A stretch of 64,000 nt of DNA from Canna indica (lineage: Eukaryota > Streptophyta > Magnoliopsida > Zingiberales > Cannaceae). The stretch covers positions 94,947,501 to 95,011,500 of the forward strand of contig CP136890.1 of NCBI GenBank assembly GCA_034359265.1, read 5' to 3'. The notes below the pieces were generated by a model. That model had not been told where the DNA came from. It made no database searches and worked only from the letters and a program-made list of their open reading frames with translations. The translations under genes were made by a program, and so were the position numbers. This document shows, one piece after another, positions 25,701-37,290 of the stretch. Positions within the stretch are counted from its first letter, which is position 1. The number at the start of each line of letters is the position of its first letter.

Positions 25701-28700
25701 TGATTTTATCTAAGTTATCTATATAATTATCCACAAAGGGCGTGATTATATGCAAGTGAAGAGATGTAATCTGGAGGTATCATGCTTGGTTGCTTGATCT
25801 TAATTTTGAATTGCTGTTCTTTGACAACAGGTTCGCATGGTCACAGGAGATAATCTTCAGACTGCTAAAGCCATAGCTTTAGAATGTGGGATACTTACGG
25901 ATGCCAATGCACAAGAGCCATTTCTTATTGAGGGAAAAACATTTCGCAGCAAGACTGATGCAGAAAGAGATACAATTGCTGAGAAAATAACCGTAAGATA
26001 AAAAACATATTCTCTTTATATTCATAGGATACTGCATTGAGTTTCTCAAGTAACATAATAGAGTAAGTTATTTATCAGGATTTTATTTAGAGAACCCTTT
26101 GTTACTTATGCAAGGTATTAACCCTTAACTATTATATCACTTAATATAAAACAGAGTGAATTCAACAATGTTTTTCGAATATATTTCATTGGATTGGTAG
26201 TTTGGTACTGAATCTTAGACATGCAGCATTCCACTCTTCTGAAACTGTATTAACAATAATATGTTTCAAAAGCGTATTGGAAGCGCTTCACCCATTAAAA
26301 AGGAATCAGAACTGTGTGTGTTTATTAATTATACTCATCTTTGAACTTGATGGTTCTGTAGGTAATGGGGAGGTCTTCACCCAGCGACAAGCTGTTACTT
26401 GTCCAAGCATTGAAGAGAAAGGGTCATGTGGTTGCTGTAACAGGAGATGGCACCAATGATGCTCCTGCATTACATGAGGTTTGCGTTTGAGTCTCTGAGG
26501 TGTAGTTATCTTGAACCACCACTTATTTTTTATTTCTTGTTGTATTCAGGCAGATATTGGCCTTTCTATGGGCATTCAGGGAACAGAAGTAGCTAAAGAA
26601 AGCTCTGACATCATTATCCTTGATGACAATTTTGCATCTGTTGTAAAGGTATGTGATAAAATTTGATGGCAACACCGAGTTAAGATAAACTTTCAACTTA
26701 AAGTTATTTTAGCTCCCTCTTCTTCTATATTTACTGAAATGATTTGTATCTTTTTTTCCTTTCCCCCCCTTGTTCTAGGTTGTTCGCTGGGGTCGTTCTG
26801 TGTATGCAAATATCCAGAAATTTATACAGTTCCAGCTCACTGTCAATGTTGCAGCACTTATCATTAATGTTATTGCTGCTGTCTCATCTGGCAATGTTCC
26901 TTTGAATGCTGTTCAGGTTGAATAATCTCTATCCACTTAGATTAAGATCACAAAGTAAAGTAACTAGTGAGCTTCTTTCTGACTTGATGGTCCTTGTCAT
27001 GTTGCACGTTATCTACTTGTTAAAATGAGATCACAAAGTAAAGAAACTAGTGAGCTTCTTTCTGACTTCAGTGTCTGACATAAAATGCCATGCTTAAATG
27101 ACATCTGATTGATGTTTTTTTCTCCCTCCATAAATTCATGTTGCACCTTAGCAAGATTCTTATCCAAGCTCTTTAATCTTACTTGTCGGTGTCATATTTC
27201 ATATACCCATACTGGTTTTATCTCTAAACAGCTTCTGTGGGTCAACCTTATCATGGACACACTGGGAGCCTTGGCATTGGCAACTGAACCACCAACAGAT
27301 CATCTTATGGATAGACTCCCAGTAGGGCGGAGGTCAGAAACTTCTTGTTGTGTATCTTCCCTTCCACGTGTTTTAAAAATCTTGTGGTTCTATATATTAA
27401 GTGTTTCTATAAAACATTTTTTTTTCTTTTCTAGCTTCTTTCTGTCTGTTTATGTCCATGCTTTAGTTTTTGTAAGCTGAGATAATTTGGAGTGTGATGC
27501 TGGAAATTAAAATGCATTACTTCTGTGCTTGGTTTGGGGGAAGGATGAAAATTCATGTGTACTGTACCTGGAATAGCTTGCACATACTATAATATTCTGC
27601 AAAGCAATGATGCACCAGATTGCTGTGACTGGCATAATATTATTGCCATGGTAGTTCACACTCTAAATCCTCAACTTTGTTAAGGTAAGTAGATAAACAG
27701 GTAGAAAGGACAAGCAAGGGTATGACGTCAAGGACTTGTAATAATTATCAAGGATCTAGCTGATTGGACCACAAGCAAGCCAGATAATCAATTTTTACAC
27801 AACAATAAGTTCGGATCTAAATAAAATTGACTACTATGTTATTTATTTTATGTAGCCCGTTTTTATGGTGATATAGCCATTAGTATCAGTTGTCTTTGAT
27901 TAATTGCTTTTGATATAATGTAATTTATCCTAATAATAATTGTTTTATAATAACTGATCGCAGGAAGTAAAATGCCTTTTCTCAACTCCCATATCTAATT
28001 GGCTACCGAAAATTCACAGGACTAATTACTCAACAAGATAATTAAAGCATGAATTTTATAAGCAAAGAAGTATTATTTTTGAGGACTAACATCTAATTTC
28101 CCCTTGTTTGTTTCTTGTTTTTTCATCTCTTTTTGTGTGTTTACCTTTCAACATTTTGTGCATCAAATATTCTGTAATGATTTTCCTAATCCAAATATTT
28201 TCTGCTTTTTAATATTTCAAAATTTCATTCACTTGAATGTTCTATTGTGTCAAATTGAAGGCCATTTTTCTAGTCACCTCTACCATTACTTTTTTATATA
28301 TAATTAATGTAATTTAGGCAATATTCCTTTTTTCCCTTTCCTGAATATTCCACATGTTTCTCAGGGAACCTCTTATTACAAATATAATGTGGAGAAATAT
28401 CATATTTCAGGTAATTAATGTTCACTAATGCTGATCTAACCTATACGTAATATCTTTAAGCTTTGTTCTAAACGGATCTGGGACTATGGACTGTGCATGA
28501 TTCCATGTGAGTTATAATTATTTGCAGGCTGTTTATCAAGTCACAGTTCTCCTTCTGCTCAATTTTGGTGGTAGAAGTCTACTGCATTTGAAGAATGATA
28601 CGCACGCACATGCAGACAAAGTGAAGAATACCTTTATTTTTAATGCTTTTGTTCTATGTCAGGTTGGTCCAGTCATCGCTTTATCTAGTTTAATATTTAT

Positions 28701-29378
28701 ATTTTTTGGATTGCCTTACATGAAACATCTATTCAAATGTCAATATCTTGTCTTTAATTTAAACGATCTAAATCTTCCTTCCAGATTTGCAATGAGCTCA
28801 ATTCTCGAAAACCAGATGAACTGAATGTGTTTAGTGGAGTTTCTAGAAATCCTCTCTTCATGGGGATAGTAGGCATAACCATCCTGCTTCAGGTAATTCA
28901 AGTATCACGTTTTTTTGACTCTAATAGACAACACTCATTTGTGCGTTTAAGTGTATACATCACTGTGCATGCATATAACAAAAATCTCCCATTTACAGGT
29001 TGTGATTATCCAGTTTCTTGGGAAGTTTACTTCTACTGTCAGGCTTAGTTGGAAACTGTGGCTAGTGTCTATCGCAATTGCCTTAGTGAGGTGGGTTTTA
29101 CATTCCTTCAAGACCAAGTTCTACTGATTCATTTAACTCTTCAACTCTTATCTGTTTCAGTTGGCCATTGGCTCTTGTTGGAAAGCTTATCCCTGTACCA
29201 AAGACACCTTTTGCAGTCTATTTTGCCAGGTGTTTGTCCTGTGGCAAAAAGAAAGGTGATATTTGACTTCCATCCAGCTTATATTTCTTGCGAACAACAT
29301 TTTTTAATGCAATCTATCATCTATCTTGCAGATGACTGGACCTCAGATGCTCAGCCACGAATGAATGGGGGGTCTTGA
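13788..29378 (+). CDS. ACA8/9/10-like: Autoinhibited Ca2+-transporting ATPase, ACA8/9/10 group
   Basis: 34 exons join in frame to 1085 residues: 13788-13937, 16518-16634, 16712-16754, 17172-17281, 17373-17504, 17598-17687, 18714-18783, 20870-20940, 21030-21113, 21185-21262, 21629-21700, 22043-22126, 22213-22295, 22367-22475, 22598-22653, 22737-22779, 22862-22945, 23056-23193, 23945-24010, 24107-24205, 24431-24541, 24610-24777, 25335-25394, 25831-25992, 26362-26478, 26550-26648, 26779-26916, 27232-27332, 28365-28410, 28528-28662, 28785-28892, 28999-29090, 29161-29255, 29332-29378. All introns are GT-AG. P2B-type pumps export cytosolic Ca2+; this group is known at the plasma membrane. Visible parts: N-terminal calmodulin-binding region (about residues 43-70, W49, then [11 protein letters not shown]), TGES (310-313), PEGL in M4 (440-443), DKTGT with phosphorylated D483, nucleotide-binding KGA (603-605), DPCR (687), TGDGTNDAP (787-795) and a short tail ending GGS. 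Length fits Arabidopsis members (1069-1086 aa). Calmodulin should relieve N-terminal autoinhibition. Oddities: DPCRRG where the family has DPCRPG, and LNE instead of LNQ after DKTGT. The start is the only nearby in-frame ATG before conserved sequence. Confidence 0.97.
15452..15757 (+). mobile_element. TRIM retroelement in ACA intron 1
   Basis: Two 84-bp direct terminal repeats (15452-15535 and 15674-15757) start TATTAAGAATATAAA and end TTTAACA/TTTAATA. A tRNA-Met-type primer site TGATATTAGAGC follows the first repeat and the purine tract GTGAGGGGGAG precedes the second. The flanking 5-mers are identical: GTATG at 15447-15451 and 15758-15762. It has no coding capacity. The whole unit is 306 bp, as expected of terminal-repeat retrotransposons in miniature. 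Confidence 0.9.
16095..16330 (+). mobile_element. Decayed TRIM copy in ACA intron 1
   Basis: A terminal-repeat-like segment (CTTAAGCTTTTGGGAAATTTGG and onwards to CTTAACA) is followed by the primer-site-like TGATATCCGAG near 16169. The purine tract and second repeat are not recognisable, so this is a partial, older copy of the element at 15452. Confidence 0.5.
17772..17915 (+). mobile_element. Au-like SINE in ACA intron 6
   Basis: Begins GAGGGTGGCTTTGGTGTAAC (tRNA-like head). It contains AGCCTCTTTGCAAAAAA and GCGTACATCAACCCTCC and ends GGGTCACCCTTTTT, the order of blocks known from plant Au SINEs. A 10-bp target duplication AGACTTGTAA is present at 17762-17771 and 17916-17925. A T-run rather than an A-run closes it, as in the Au family. 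Confidence 0.8.
18008..18605. mobile_element. MITE in ACA intron 6
   Basis: The left end GTTTTTAAACTCAGCCCGAACC and the complement of the right end (GTTTTTAAACCTGGCCAATC) are inverted repeats, with GGTCAA/TTGACC-type motifs inside. No target duplication was found. A tRNA-like segment with GGGTTCAAATCTC (about 18398-18410) lies within. Confidence 0.6.
18902..19766. mobile_element. hAT-type MITE in ACA intron 7 (outer)
   Basis: The flanks ACCAGCGC (18894-18901) and ACCAGCAC (19767-19774) match at 7 of 8 positions. Inverted ends are TAGACCTGGAATTTTTCGG and (complement) TAGACACGGCAATTCGTG. Both halves are rich in CGGGCC/GGCCCG. The middle is occupied by another MITE at 19050-19586. Confidence 0.8.
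19050..19586. mobile_element. Foldback MITE nested in intron 7 hAT-type MITE
   Basis: Arms of about 250 bp form an imperfect palindrome from GGCTTAATTATGTTTTTGG to the complement-matching TATAATTAAGCC. TTA flanks both ends (19047-19049 and 19587-19589). The arms carry repeated GGTCCCTC and CCGTTTGGTCC motifs. The 3-bp duplication points to PIF/Harbinger, but three bases can agree by chance. Confidence 0.75.
19960..20239 (+). mobile_element. TRIM copy in ACA intron 7
   Basis: The 3' repeat (20157-20239) matches those of the element at 15452. It is preceded by the purine tract GTGAGGGAGAG, and a primer site TGGTATCAGAA follows the 5' repeat, whose first half is replaced or deleted. Its exact left edge is uncertain. 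Confidence 0.7.
21797..21870 (+). repeat. tRNA-like module in ACA intron 11
   Basis: TCTGGCTTAACTGGTAAGGG resembles a Pol III A box, followed about 35 bp later by CTTGGTTGAGTCC, a degenerate B box. Probably a SINE remnant. Confidence 0.25.
26946..27068 (+). repeat. 40-bp direct repeat in ACA intron 27
   Basis: A segment starting GATCACAAAGTAAAG and ending TTCTTTCTGACTT occurs at 26946-26985 and 27029-27068, with one mismatch. It looks like a local tandem duplication with period 83. Confidence 0.85.
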
Positions 29379-32360
29379 AGAATTCGCATATAAGTTTGAT
29401 CCAAGTAGTTTGCACTAGAATCAATAGTTTGTGTTATGATATTTTGGAGCGCGTTGTTTCCCCTTATATACGGCTTGAGAAAAGAAAATGTTTGATATCT
29501 GAACAGATCACCCTGGTGATAGCTTGTAAATTGAATACTACTAACTCGATAGAAAATTCTAACGTAGCCTTTATCAAATTGCTAAATACATTCCCATGTT
29601 TAGTTAAATTAATGTCTGCATATATCTCCTTACTTATAATCGATCTATCGCATTTTGGCATTTGAATAGGGTTCAGCCGAGTGAGCTACTGAGGTGGGTG
29701 GGTAATTTAATTCAAAATTACTGTGTTAATTTAAGTTTTCACATCAGAAGCTAACATTCACAATAATGTAACGGTTGAACATATTGGTTGTAAAGTTCAA
29801 GTTGTGCGTGAAAAATGATATGCAGGACCAACTCGTCGGCTTGAATTAAAACAAATTCAGTCCCCACTTTGAGATTTTGAACATCAATGGAAATGAAATC
29901 CAACATCTACAACCCCAAAAGTCGTTGTTTCCTTCACTCTATCCTCTGAATATATTCAACATCGTTAAGTCAGCAGTGAAGAAGAGAGTACGTAGGGCAA
30001 AGAAATAATAATGTTGAAGTGTAAATGTGCAAGCCAACTTGTCTCACGAACTCGTTTGTTCTTATCTCCAATGTTTGCATTTTGACCAAAGCAAGCTCCC
30101 GAGTCTGTAGACGTCATGGCTTGTACTATTTTGACTTTGCCGTGTGGGTGAACTCATCTTTTTGCGTCATTTTCAGCAATTTAGGAAAGAGGTGATGAAT
30201 GATGATGATAATGCATTATTGTATTAATGTTGTCTTTATTTGGCTAATTTCTCATTTCGTCGGCTTACTAGTTGCTATGACATTAATGCTGCTATTAAAT
30301 GAAGTATTCAATTCAAGGTTATCGGTTTCTTAAGGGCAATCTGACGCATGAGGCTCATAGGGACATCACGAGGTATGCATGAAATTTTATATATTTGAAG
30401 ATACTTACGTGCAATTAACTCTTTCTACAAATGATGACATTATAATTCAATATTTTTTTATTTAAGAAAATGAAAACACATAAAATCGTAGATGTATTAT
30501 GTATAAGGCATGATAAACTATTCCTTCAGTATTTTTATTTTCATATATTTTATTGAATTATTATTTTTTCAATCAATCGAATTATATAAACACCGAATCA
30601 ATTTCGATCAACAAAATATTGCTTAGCAATCTTCCCTATCACCATATCTCGACTTTGCCGGGGTACAAATTAAAATAATATAAATTTAAATGCATACATA
30701 TTGAAATTTTGACCAGGAGATTTCTTGCGGCATTCACATTTGTAATTATTAATTTTCGGTAGCATTCTTCATTCTTAACCCTCTTTTTTCCCCCTTAGAT
30801 ATAATGAAGTTCTAAAGACAAGGTTGACTTCCGTGCTAAAAGGACGGCATAGCAATCTATCAATAAATTAATTAATACTCAGAGACATCTTATTATATTA
30901 TATTAATCATCTTAATTAATCATGTAGTGAAACCTTGAACATGATTTGGAATGTGACGCTTGACTTTTCTTCTGTTATCCAACTTGTGGTTGCACATATT
31001 GGAAGTCAACTTGTCCTTCCCAGTACACAAAGACGGGCTATGAGCAAGTGATATACAAACCTTGTCATGATTGCTAAGTAATATTATTTCATTTATTTTA
31101 TGTACCTCTTGAGCAACTACTCATTTATTTTTACTTTATTTCATTTTTTAATTTGAATGAGCGCCGTTTGTGGGAGAAGTGTCATTAGATACAGAGAATT
31201 TTGAGGGGAAAAAAATGGCATGCACATGGATATCTAATTGCCACCATTGTTTTAAAGAGAACTAGTTGTATGATTTTTCTTAAAAAAATTGAAAGTTTTG
31301 TTCTCAAGGAAATAATAATTAGACAAAGGGGCTCCACCATGTTCTTTTGAAAGTTTAATATAGTTAGTTAATTAATTTATAGGGATCTTAATTTGTATCT
31401 ATAAATTATGTACCATGTTCATCAATTATCTTTTGGCTCAACCTATTTAGCAGTTGGTTATTGACCATATTAACTTAATTATACACCATAGCCCACTAAG
31501 CATTTGTGATACACCATAAGTAAAGTAATATCAATTTGATTTTATTTCGATTCTGCCCAAACCAAACCTAAAATCTATCATTTCTTAGTTGTATACAAAT
31601 AAATTATTATTTAGGCACGAAAATTAGAAAACATTTGTGTTTTTCCAAAAGCCCTAGTAGTTAAATTAATTTCATTAGTCGATTATTATTTTCTCAGTGT
31701 AGATTAAATATTTAAATTGTGATTGTTTTTGAAAAAAATATAAATGTGCATATATTTTTGCGACTAAACAAAAATTATTTAGCAAGTGGATGAGAAACGA
31801 TGAAATTCTATATGATATGAATGTTTTGAAGGTAAAAAAATAATTGAAATAAAATAATTAAATTTCATTGGTCCAATTAAAATAAAATAAATATTTCATC
31901 GGATAGATTGACATTTAAAAAATCAAGCAAATTAAATCTTGAAACACTAAAAAGAAATTGTGATACTGATAACTGATGTCGTGTCGGGTTGAAAAATTTG
32001 CACATGAATAGTGTTGAAATTTAAATTTAGACGCTTTAAAAAATGCCCAAATTGGCATCAATATAGATTCAATATTTATTTTTATAAATTTGATGATGTG
32101 GGGGGACTAAATAGGTTTAAACATCTTTTTAATTTTTTAAATATTAAATATGAATAAATGTTTGAAAATTTGTAAAATTAATTGAACTAAACATCCATTT
32201 AATATAACCAATATCATTTTTAAAAAAATAAACCTTCAATATAGAATGAGTATAAAAAAACATGTGTGCGGCAAATCAGTTCTAGTTTTGGCACTATTTC
32301 GAGGAAATCGGCCCCTGCGAGCGCTGACGCCGTTTCCATCAAATTAACATTTGTTTGTTA
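29379..32360. other. ACA 3' region and AT-rich intergenic
   Basis: The first few hundred bases should hold the ACA 3' UTR. The rest is AT-rich; I see no gene, RNA or bounded repeat. Confidence 0.5.
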
Positions 32361-32715
32361 AATTGTCTTTCTCCGAGGAAGAAGTGAAACATAATCAACT
32401 TGAATTCAGGACAACTATTCGAAATTTTAGGGAAAGACTTGATTTGTTATCTCATATTTGCTTTTCGTGAAAAAAGACTAATTGAAGGGGAGAGTTTCTT
32501 CAAACAACAAGGAGCTGAGGCAACTATTCAATCAAATGATATTGAGCATGTTTCCCATCTCTTCTCGAGAAACAACTGGGGTATTTCTTTGCAAAATTGT
32601 GCTCAATTTCATATGTGGCAATTCCACAAAGATCTCTTCGTTAGTTGGGGGAAGAATCAGCACGAATCGAATTTTTTTAAGAACGTATCGAGAGAAAATT
32701 TGAACGTAATTGGTG
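32361..32715 (+). pseudogene. ycf2: Nuclear insertion of plastid ycf2 fragment (NUPT)
   Basis: The conceptual translation from about 32400 includes [40 protein letters not shown] and [19 protein letters not shown], which I recognise as the N-terminal third of plastid Ycf2. Similarity begins near CTTTCTCCGAGGAAG (32367) and fades after NVSRENL (about 32703). The frame stays open through 120 codons, then ends at 32763. The fragment covers only a small part of a gene of over 2000 codons, has no start codon of its own and sits in nuclear DNA, so it is a dead copy. Differences from the usual plastid sequence indicate it is not recent. Confidence 0.9.
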
Positions 32716-33700
32716 CTGGTTCAGAATCAACGCCTAACACAAGCACCGATTCCATACATTAGAGATCTCTCTCTTTAAAAGTGAAAGTTGATGACCTAAA
32801 TAAAATTAATACCATATATATTTGTTTTATTGAATATATAGGATACGATTGAATTGAATAATAAATAAAAAATAATTAGATTTTTTTTTTAATTCGATGA
32901 GATTAAATATAATATTAATTTTATATTATTCTATTATCATTTTCTTCTAATTCATGCACTAAATAAATAATGAATATTAATTCATTTTTTAATCATATTC
33001 TAATTTGTCATTTGAAGCAAACGTGTTGACATATGATGTGTGATTTCAGACGAATAAAAATTCAGTTGAAATTAACTAGGATAAGAATCACGTGTGATGT
33101 GATAAGCTTATACCATATCCCGCGTTTGTTGAAATCTCCAAAAAAGAGAGAATTTTGAAATCATATATTTGTGTTGACTCCGGATAAAAGAGTCAAATAT
33201 TAATAATTTAATACTTAAATTTAATTTTATCATATTTTTATTTTAAAATTATGTAATTAAATTTAAATTAAGACAATAATAAAAAAATATTTCTAAAAAT
33301 TAAATAAAAATAAATTTATCATAAATATCCAACTTAAATCGCAGAAGAAGAAAAAATATATTCAAAGATTTAATTCCCAACCCCTCCTCCCTGGGGAGGA
33401 TGTCTATATCTTATTAGAATTGAATTTGAATCTGATCGTATTCAATTTAAATGATATCCGAATCTCGTAATAAACGACGAATATGATTTATCAAATTTTA
33501 TTCACCAGTCATATTCCGTGAAACAAACATTCTAATAAAAATTTTGATTATAGCTCGTTCAAAATTTGAAGGTATATGTATAACATTAATTAGTAAGACA
33601 TCTTAATTCTTGTTCTTTTGTGGTTGGGAATTGGAATTGGAATTTGATCCTTCCCTATTAAGATGATAGTAAAAATGACTTATATATATATATATAAATG
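32716..33700. other. AT-rich intergenic, nothing recognised
   Basis: No gene or bounded repeat was recognised. Confidence 0.5.
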
Positions 33701-35140
33701 GGAAAATCATAGTTTTGGTCCACACGATTTCCTCCAATTTTTGTTTTAATCCTTATAGTTTTAAAATTTTAGTTTTAATTCCCACACTTTACTTTCGTTT
33801 AGGATTTGATCCCTATCATCAAATAAGATTTAAACGTAGATAATATGTGCTGACTGGACAATGCTGACGTGGAGCATGCAGAGATCAACTTTGTAAACTA
33901 TAGGGACTAAAACCAAAATTTAATTAATTATTTTTCCTAATAAATACAAAAAAATACATGATATTTTTTAAATTTATTTATAAATAAATATAATATTTAA
34001 AAATATTAAAATTGAGCAAATTTTTTACCGATTAAGGTGATTTATTTTGGATTTTATTTTGAAAAGAGCGATAACATATTTATATATTTAGTAGGGGTGA
34101 GCACGGGTCGGGACGTCCCGGCTGGCCCGACCCAGTCCGACTCGACCCGAAAAGTCGGGACAAATCTTGTCCCAATTCAAAATCGGGACAGGACAGAGAC
34201 AAATATGTCCGTCTTGATTAAAAATCGGGATGGGACCGAGACGATACAGAAAAAATCAGAATTGCCCCGTCCTAGCCCGGTTTATAATATAAGTAATATT
34301 GAATTTATAATATTATTTTTTAAAAAGATATTAATTGTTTTAACAGAGATATTATTTTTATTTTATAAAAAACCAATATTAATAAATCTGGGACGTCCCG
34401 GTCCGATCCTGAATTTTTCGAAGCGGGACAAAATTGGAATGCTTTGTATTCGGGATCGGAACCGGAACACATATTTGCATCCCGACTCAAAATCGGGACG
34501 GGACCGGGACATACCAAATTCCGTTAAAATAATTAATATTTTTTAATATTACTTATATTATAAACCGGACTGGGACGGGATAATCTTAATTTTATTTTGT
34601 ATTATCCAGGTCCTGTCCCGATTTTTAATTGAGACAAACATATTTGTCTCGATCCCGTCCCGATTTTGAACCGGGACGTGATTAATCCCGACTTTTCGGG
34701 TCGGGCCGGATCGGGACGGTCGGGACGTCCCGACCCGTGTTCACCCTTAACTAAATATATAAACATGACATCACTCTTTTCAAAATAAAATCCAAAATAA
34801 ATCACCTTAATCGGTAAAAAGTTTGCTTAATTTTAATATTTTTAAATATTATAATTATTTATAAATAAATTTAAAGAATATCATGTAATTTTTTTATATT
34901 TATTAAGAAAAATAATTAATTAAATTTTAATTTTAATTCATATAGTTTACAAAATTTTGATTTTAGTATCTATAGTTTGTAAATTTTATATTATCCACGT
35001 CAGCACCGTTTAAATCTTATTTGACAGTAGAGACCAAATTTTAAACGAAAGTAAAATGTGAGGACTAAAATCAAAATTTTAAAATTATAGAGACTAAAAT
35101 TAAAATTAAAAGAAATTATGAGACCAAAACTATAGTTTTC
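33701..35140. mobile_element. 1.4-kb foldback (inverted-repeat) element
   Basis: The left arm from GGAAAATCATAGTTTTGGTC and the right arm ending GACCAAAACTATAGTTTTCG are imperfect inverted copies for about 550-600 bp each. They include the run GGTGATTTATTTTGGATTTT (left, near 34039) and its complement (right, near 34785). The core, about 34096-34745, is GC-rich with CGGGACGTCCCG motifs and ends like hAT-type MITEs (AGGGGTGAGCACGGG / CCCGTGTTCACCCTT). The frames read through it are mirror images of each other and not genes. Confidence 0.75.
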
Positions 35141-35739
35141 GGTCTATATATTTATGCAAACGTTGAGATACTTCTTATATATATATACGATGAACTAAAA
35201 CAAGTCATGAGTTGCAACTTTCGATATTATTCCAACGGCAAAAGTCATGATAAAATAATGCTAAAAAGTAAAAGGTGAAGAAGATATATATATATAAAAC
35301 CAGAATGATCATATAAAACGATTTTTAAAAAAGGATATATAAGCCTACAACTTGCAACTTACTTTTTATTAAATAAGTCAACCGTACTTAAAGAAAGCTC
35401 AGTATAACCATCCGTAACGCAATGAAAAAAGTCAAACATTATGACGCGGACCACCTTCTCCAAACATCAATCCAGTCCCCATGTGATCTCCTGCGTATTT
35501 ATCTATTTATTTATATGTTTTGCTGCTTTTTTAAATTCGTGATTTAAAATTATATATATATATGGGTTTTTTTGTACCAAATGATTGGTTATCTTGTTAC
35601 TTAATTAAAATTTAAGATCATTTTGGTCAAAATTCACTGTAATATTTATCTTATTTACTATATAATTATTTTATCCTATATAATTATGATGAATTTTGAT
35701 AGATAATTTTTTTAAAAAATATATAGAATAATATTCTTA
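35141..35739. other. AT-rich intergenic, nothing recognised
   Basis: TA tracts only; no gene was recognised. Confidence 0.5.
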
Positions 35740-36100
35740 CCTAAAACAAGGGTGATGTGGTTCGACGCGTCTCCTAGTATGATGTGATTTCGAGAGTACC
35801 TACAAAGATACTCTGACGCACAAGTAAAAACAATTTTTGGGTGATGAGTATTGAGATCGAGAGTATACATGATTGCGTTGTGTTTGTATATAGTGCAGAA
35901 TAATGAATATTTCAAACCATAATGCATCATTGAATCTCGCGAAGATATACTTGGAATGCGTTAAAATTGATCGTGAAGATATTGGGTTCATTACTGATGA
36001 TTGTTTAGTAATTAATAAGAATGTAAGTATCTTTGTATGACTAGATGGAACCTTCGTCCTAAGCAACGTCGAGCTTGACATGAGTTTAATTCATGAGTAT
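35740..36100 (+). repeat. Interspersed repeat, copy A, left of PIRL gene
   Basis: Shares a series of blocks in the same order with 40815-41125: CGTTGTGTTTGTATATAGTG, GATCGTGAAGATAT, AGTATCTTTGTATGACT and GAGTTTAATTCATGAGT. Blocks such as GTACCTACAAAGATACTC recall LTRs of plant retrotransposons, but no ends or target duplication were found. Confidence 0.5.
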
Positions 36101-37290
36101 AAAAATAGTCCCGTTCAAACAATTATTATTTATCTTTCATGAATAAAATCAATGAGTATAAAAAGAGTACGTTATTCCTTACAACTAAACAAAAAAATGA
36201 GTTTTTTTTTTCTTCTAATCCTTTAACTAAACATGCCCTAATAATACTTTGATGGAAAGCCATTATGTCTTTATAATTTAACTTACTCGTCCATGCACAA
36301 TTATTTGGCAAACTTTGTACTTAGAATGTGTTCTCATATTAATGGAGAGAAAATTAAGATGCTAATTAGAACAAAACTATTAGCTCAATTTAGTCGCTAA
36401 ATTATGTTGCACTAGAGTTTTATTAGCAGATCTTTTCAATAAAGAATTTGTATCACAACTACTTACTTTTTTACATATATATATCTGTCATTAAATTTTT
36501 TTGAACTAGCATTCTTAATATGCCCCCACTTCACAATTTTCTTACAATTATAGCTACTCATCAACTCTACTATTTTACTATTACTATTATTATTATTATT
36601 ATAAATGAGGATAGAGAAAGTAAAAAGTAACACACAATGTCAGTATCCAACTTTTCCAATTATTACCACTCGATATTCCATGATTTAAAAGAACATTAAT
36701 CGATGGAGGAGAAAGTGAAAAATTAATGAATTAGGCAATTAGTTTAAGTTTCCATCTTTACTTCAATTAAGATTTTCCATATTCCCGTTATACCCTTCAA
36801 AGTGTACTAACTCAAATTCATTCCAAAAATAATCAGAAATATACACGCTTAAAACGTTCCTGAGCCGCCCACGTGGGCCGAGGACGACGATCGAGATCAT
36901 GCACGCAGACATCACAACCGTTGACTTTTTTCCAATGCACAGACGCAGACGTGCCCGATTCCGATCTGACGTCATGCACGCGTGTCGCACGGTACGTCCG
37001 TCCGTACGTACTTGGCGTCCTGCCCCGTTCTGCCGTTTACGGTTCTTCCCCCTCCCTCCATTTAATTCCCTCCCTCTGCTGGCATTCTGCATTCATATCC
37101 GCCTTCCTTCTTTGCTCCTCGCTGCCGCTGTTCTTCCATATCCCCAGGTAGTGAAATTTAGGCAGGTAATTAACTCGCCCTCGGATTCCCATCCTTCTTC
37201 TTCTTAATTTTGCTTTGAGCCTTTGAGGGCCGCGTATATCTATTTATACATATTTGTTCTTGTTTTAATGGGGGTGCGGATGATCAGATC
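36101..37290. promoter_or_regulatory. PIRL upstream region
   Basis: AT-rich to about 36.84 kb, then GC-richer. It contains the palindromic G-box GCCCACGTGGGC (36867-36878) and TTGACTTT (near 36922). A 5' UTR probably begins between 37.05 and 37.15 kb. CCCCAG/GTAG near 37147 may mark a leader intron, which is not certain. Confidence 0.45.

Noticed and set aside
32400..32762. 120-codon frame as a functional nuclear gene
   Set aside because: It begins inside the ycf2 reading frame with no ATG and its tail is unrelated sequence. A plastid insertion explains it better.
34037..34805. Frames of 169 and 67 codons with a shared sequence on opposite strands
   Set aside because: They are mirror images produced by the foldback arms at 33701-35140, rich in Arg/Asp/Gly from CGGGAC repeats.
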